From contig USDJ01000006.1 in the NCBI GenBank assembly GCA_900553395.1, forward strand, positions 17,097-81,096: a stretch of DNA of 64,000 nt, written 5' to 3'. Positions 63,885 through 64,000 of this stretch are shown here, piece by piece. Under the pieces are notes generated by a model. The model searched no databases. It was not told where the DNA came from and worked only from the letters and a program-made list of their open reading frames with translations. The position numbers and the translations under genes were made by a program. The DNA comes from an uncultured Mycoplasmatota bacterium. GTDB lineage: Bacteria; Bacillota_I; Bacilli_A; RF39; UBA660. Within the stretch, counting starts at the first letter, position 1, and each line of letters opens with the position of its first letter.

Positions 63885-64000
63885 TCTAATAGAAAAACTA
63901 TTATTTATAGTTAATACACTATACATAAAAAGAACATCTTGATCTTTAAATTTTATATAATTATTCAAAATTCTTGAAGAAACATATCTAATATCAATAA
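63882..64000 (-). CDS. C-terminal end of an unknown protein, cut by the window edge
   Basis: An open frame of about 38 codons enters from the right edge and ends at TAA 63882-63884, next to a terminator stem. The last residues include RYVSSRILNNYIKFKD and end INSFSIR. The coding call rests on the open frame and the terminator position. The family cannot be named from so short a piece. Confidence 0.45.
   Translation of the reverse strand, partial: IDIRYVSSRILNNYIKFKDQDVLFMYSVLTINNSFSIR

Noticed and set aside
1..64000. Mollicutes-type genetic code suggested by the very low G+C
   Set aside because: TGA ends several genes at overlap junctions and Trp is encoded by TGG, so the standard bacterial code applies.
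1..64000. CRISPR arrays, tRNAs, rRNAs, insertion sequences and prophage
   Set aside because: No spaced direct repeats, cloverleaf sequences, transposase-like proteins or phage structural genes were seen on either strand.

Overview
The window is AT-rich Bacillota DNA that most likely comes from a spore-forming, uncultured gut-type Bacilli or Clostridia relative. This rests on the sporulation factor sigG, a ylmC/ymxH gene, a YjcZ-like small spore protein, a suf operon in Bacillus order (sufC-sufD-sufS), parEC, fhs, RNase J and a Gram-positive dcw set. TGA is used as a stop (for example at 23792, 25121, 26605 and 36092) and Trp is TGG, so this is not the Mycoplasma code. Nearly everything lies on the minus strand. 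Only a 206-aa membrane protein, a HIT protein, the YjcZ-like gene, def and a 26-aa ORF are on plus. No tRNA, rRNA, CRISPR array, transposase or phage gene was seen.

Layout from left to right. 1-3643: a small glycan cassette (GT4, a polymerase fused to LicD, a partial nucleotidyltransferase) behind its own promoter. 3753-13848: housekeeping genes frr, proS, uvrC, parC and parE, with a collagen-like protein and an unknown membrane protein between them. 13817-18719: a pseudopilin, two small membrane proteins, a polysaccharide deacetylase and an LTA-synthase-like enzyme with a separate membrane subunit. 18722-19364: a roughly 609-nt structured RNA gene with a consensus promoter, a closing helix joining its ends and its own terminator. 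19402-37181: a largely overlapping one-direction surface-polymer operon running from tagO down to an MBOAT/DHHW acylation pair. 37230-40959: a membrane protein, an unknown 155-aa protein, a GT4, ylmC, a lipid-kinase relic and sigG. 41057-50881: fhs, an unknown helical protein, ftsZ, ftsA, RNase J, ftsQ, murB and murG. 50880-56203: mutL, sufSDC and a HIT protein. 56209-64000: pnp, rpsO, two tandem pseudopilins (one frameshifted), ftsW, a YjcZ-like protein, def and a partial gene.

How the genes fit together. The 19.4-37.1 kb operon reads as a lipid-linked glycan pathway. TagO primes undecaprenyl phosphate. PssD/PssE, GT2 and GT4 enzymes extend the glycan. A TagD-type enzyme makes an activated polyol, probably CDP-glycerol, for a TagF domain fused to the flippase. 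A polymerase fused to a GT2 builds the polymer. GtrA plus a DPM1-like GT2 and two large membrane proteins could add side groups, and PIG-L, DHHW and MBOAT proteins could deacetylate or O-acylate it. Several proteins here are two-domain fusions of steps that are usually separate.

The strongest candidate for something undescribed or under-described is the large RNA at 18722-19330. Its size and architecture recall the ornate large RNAs (ROOL, OLE, GOLLD), but class membership cannot be decided by eye.
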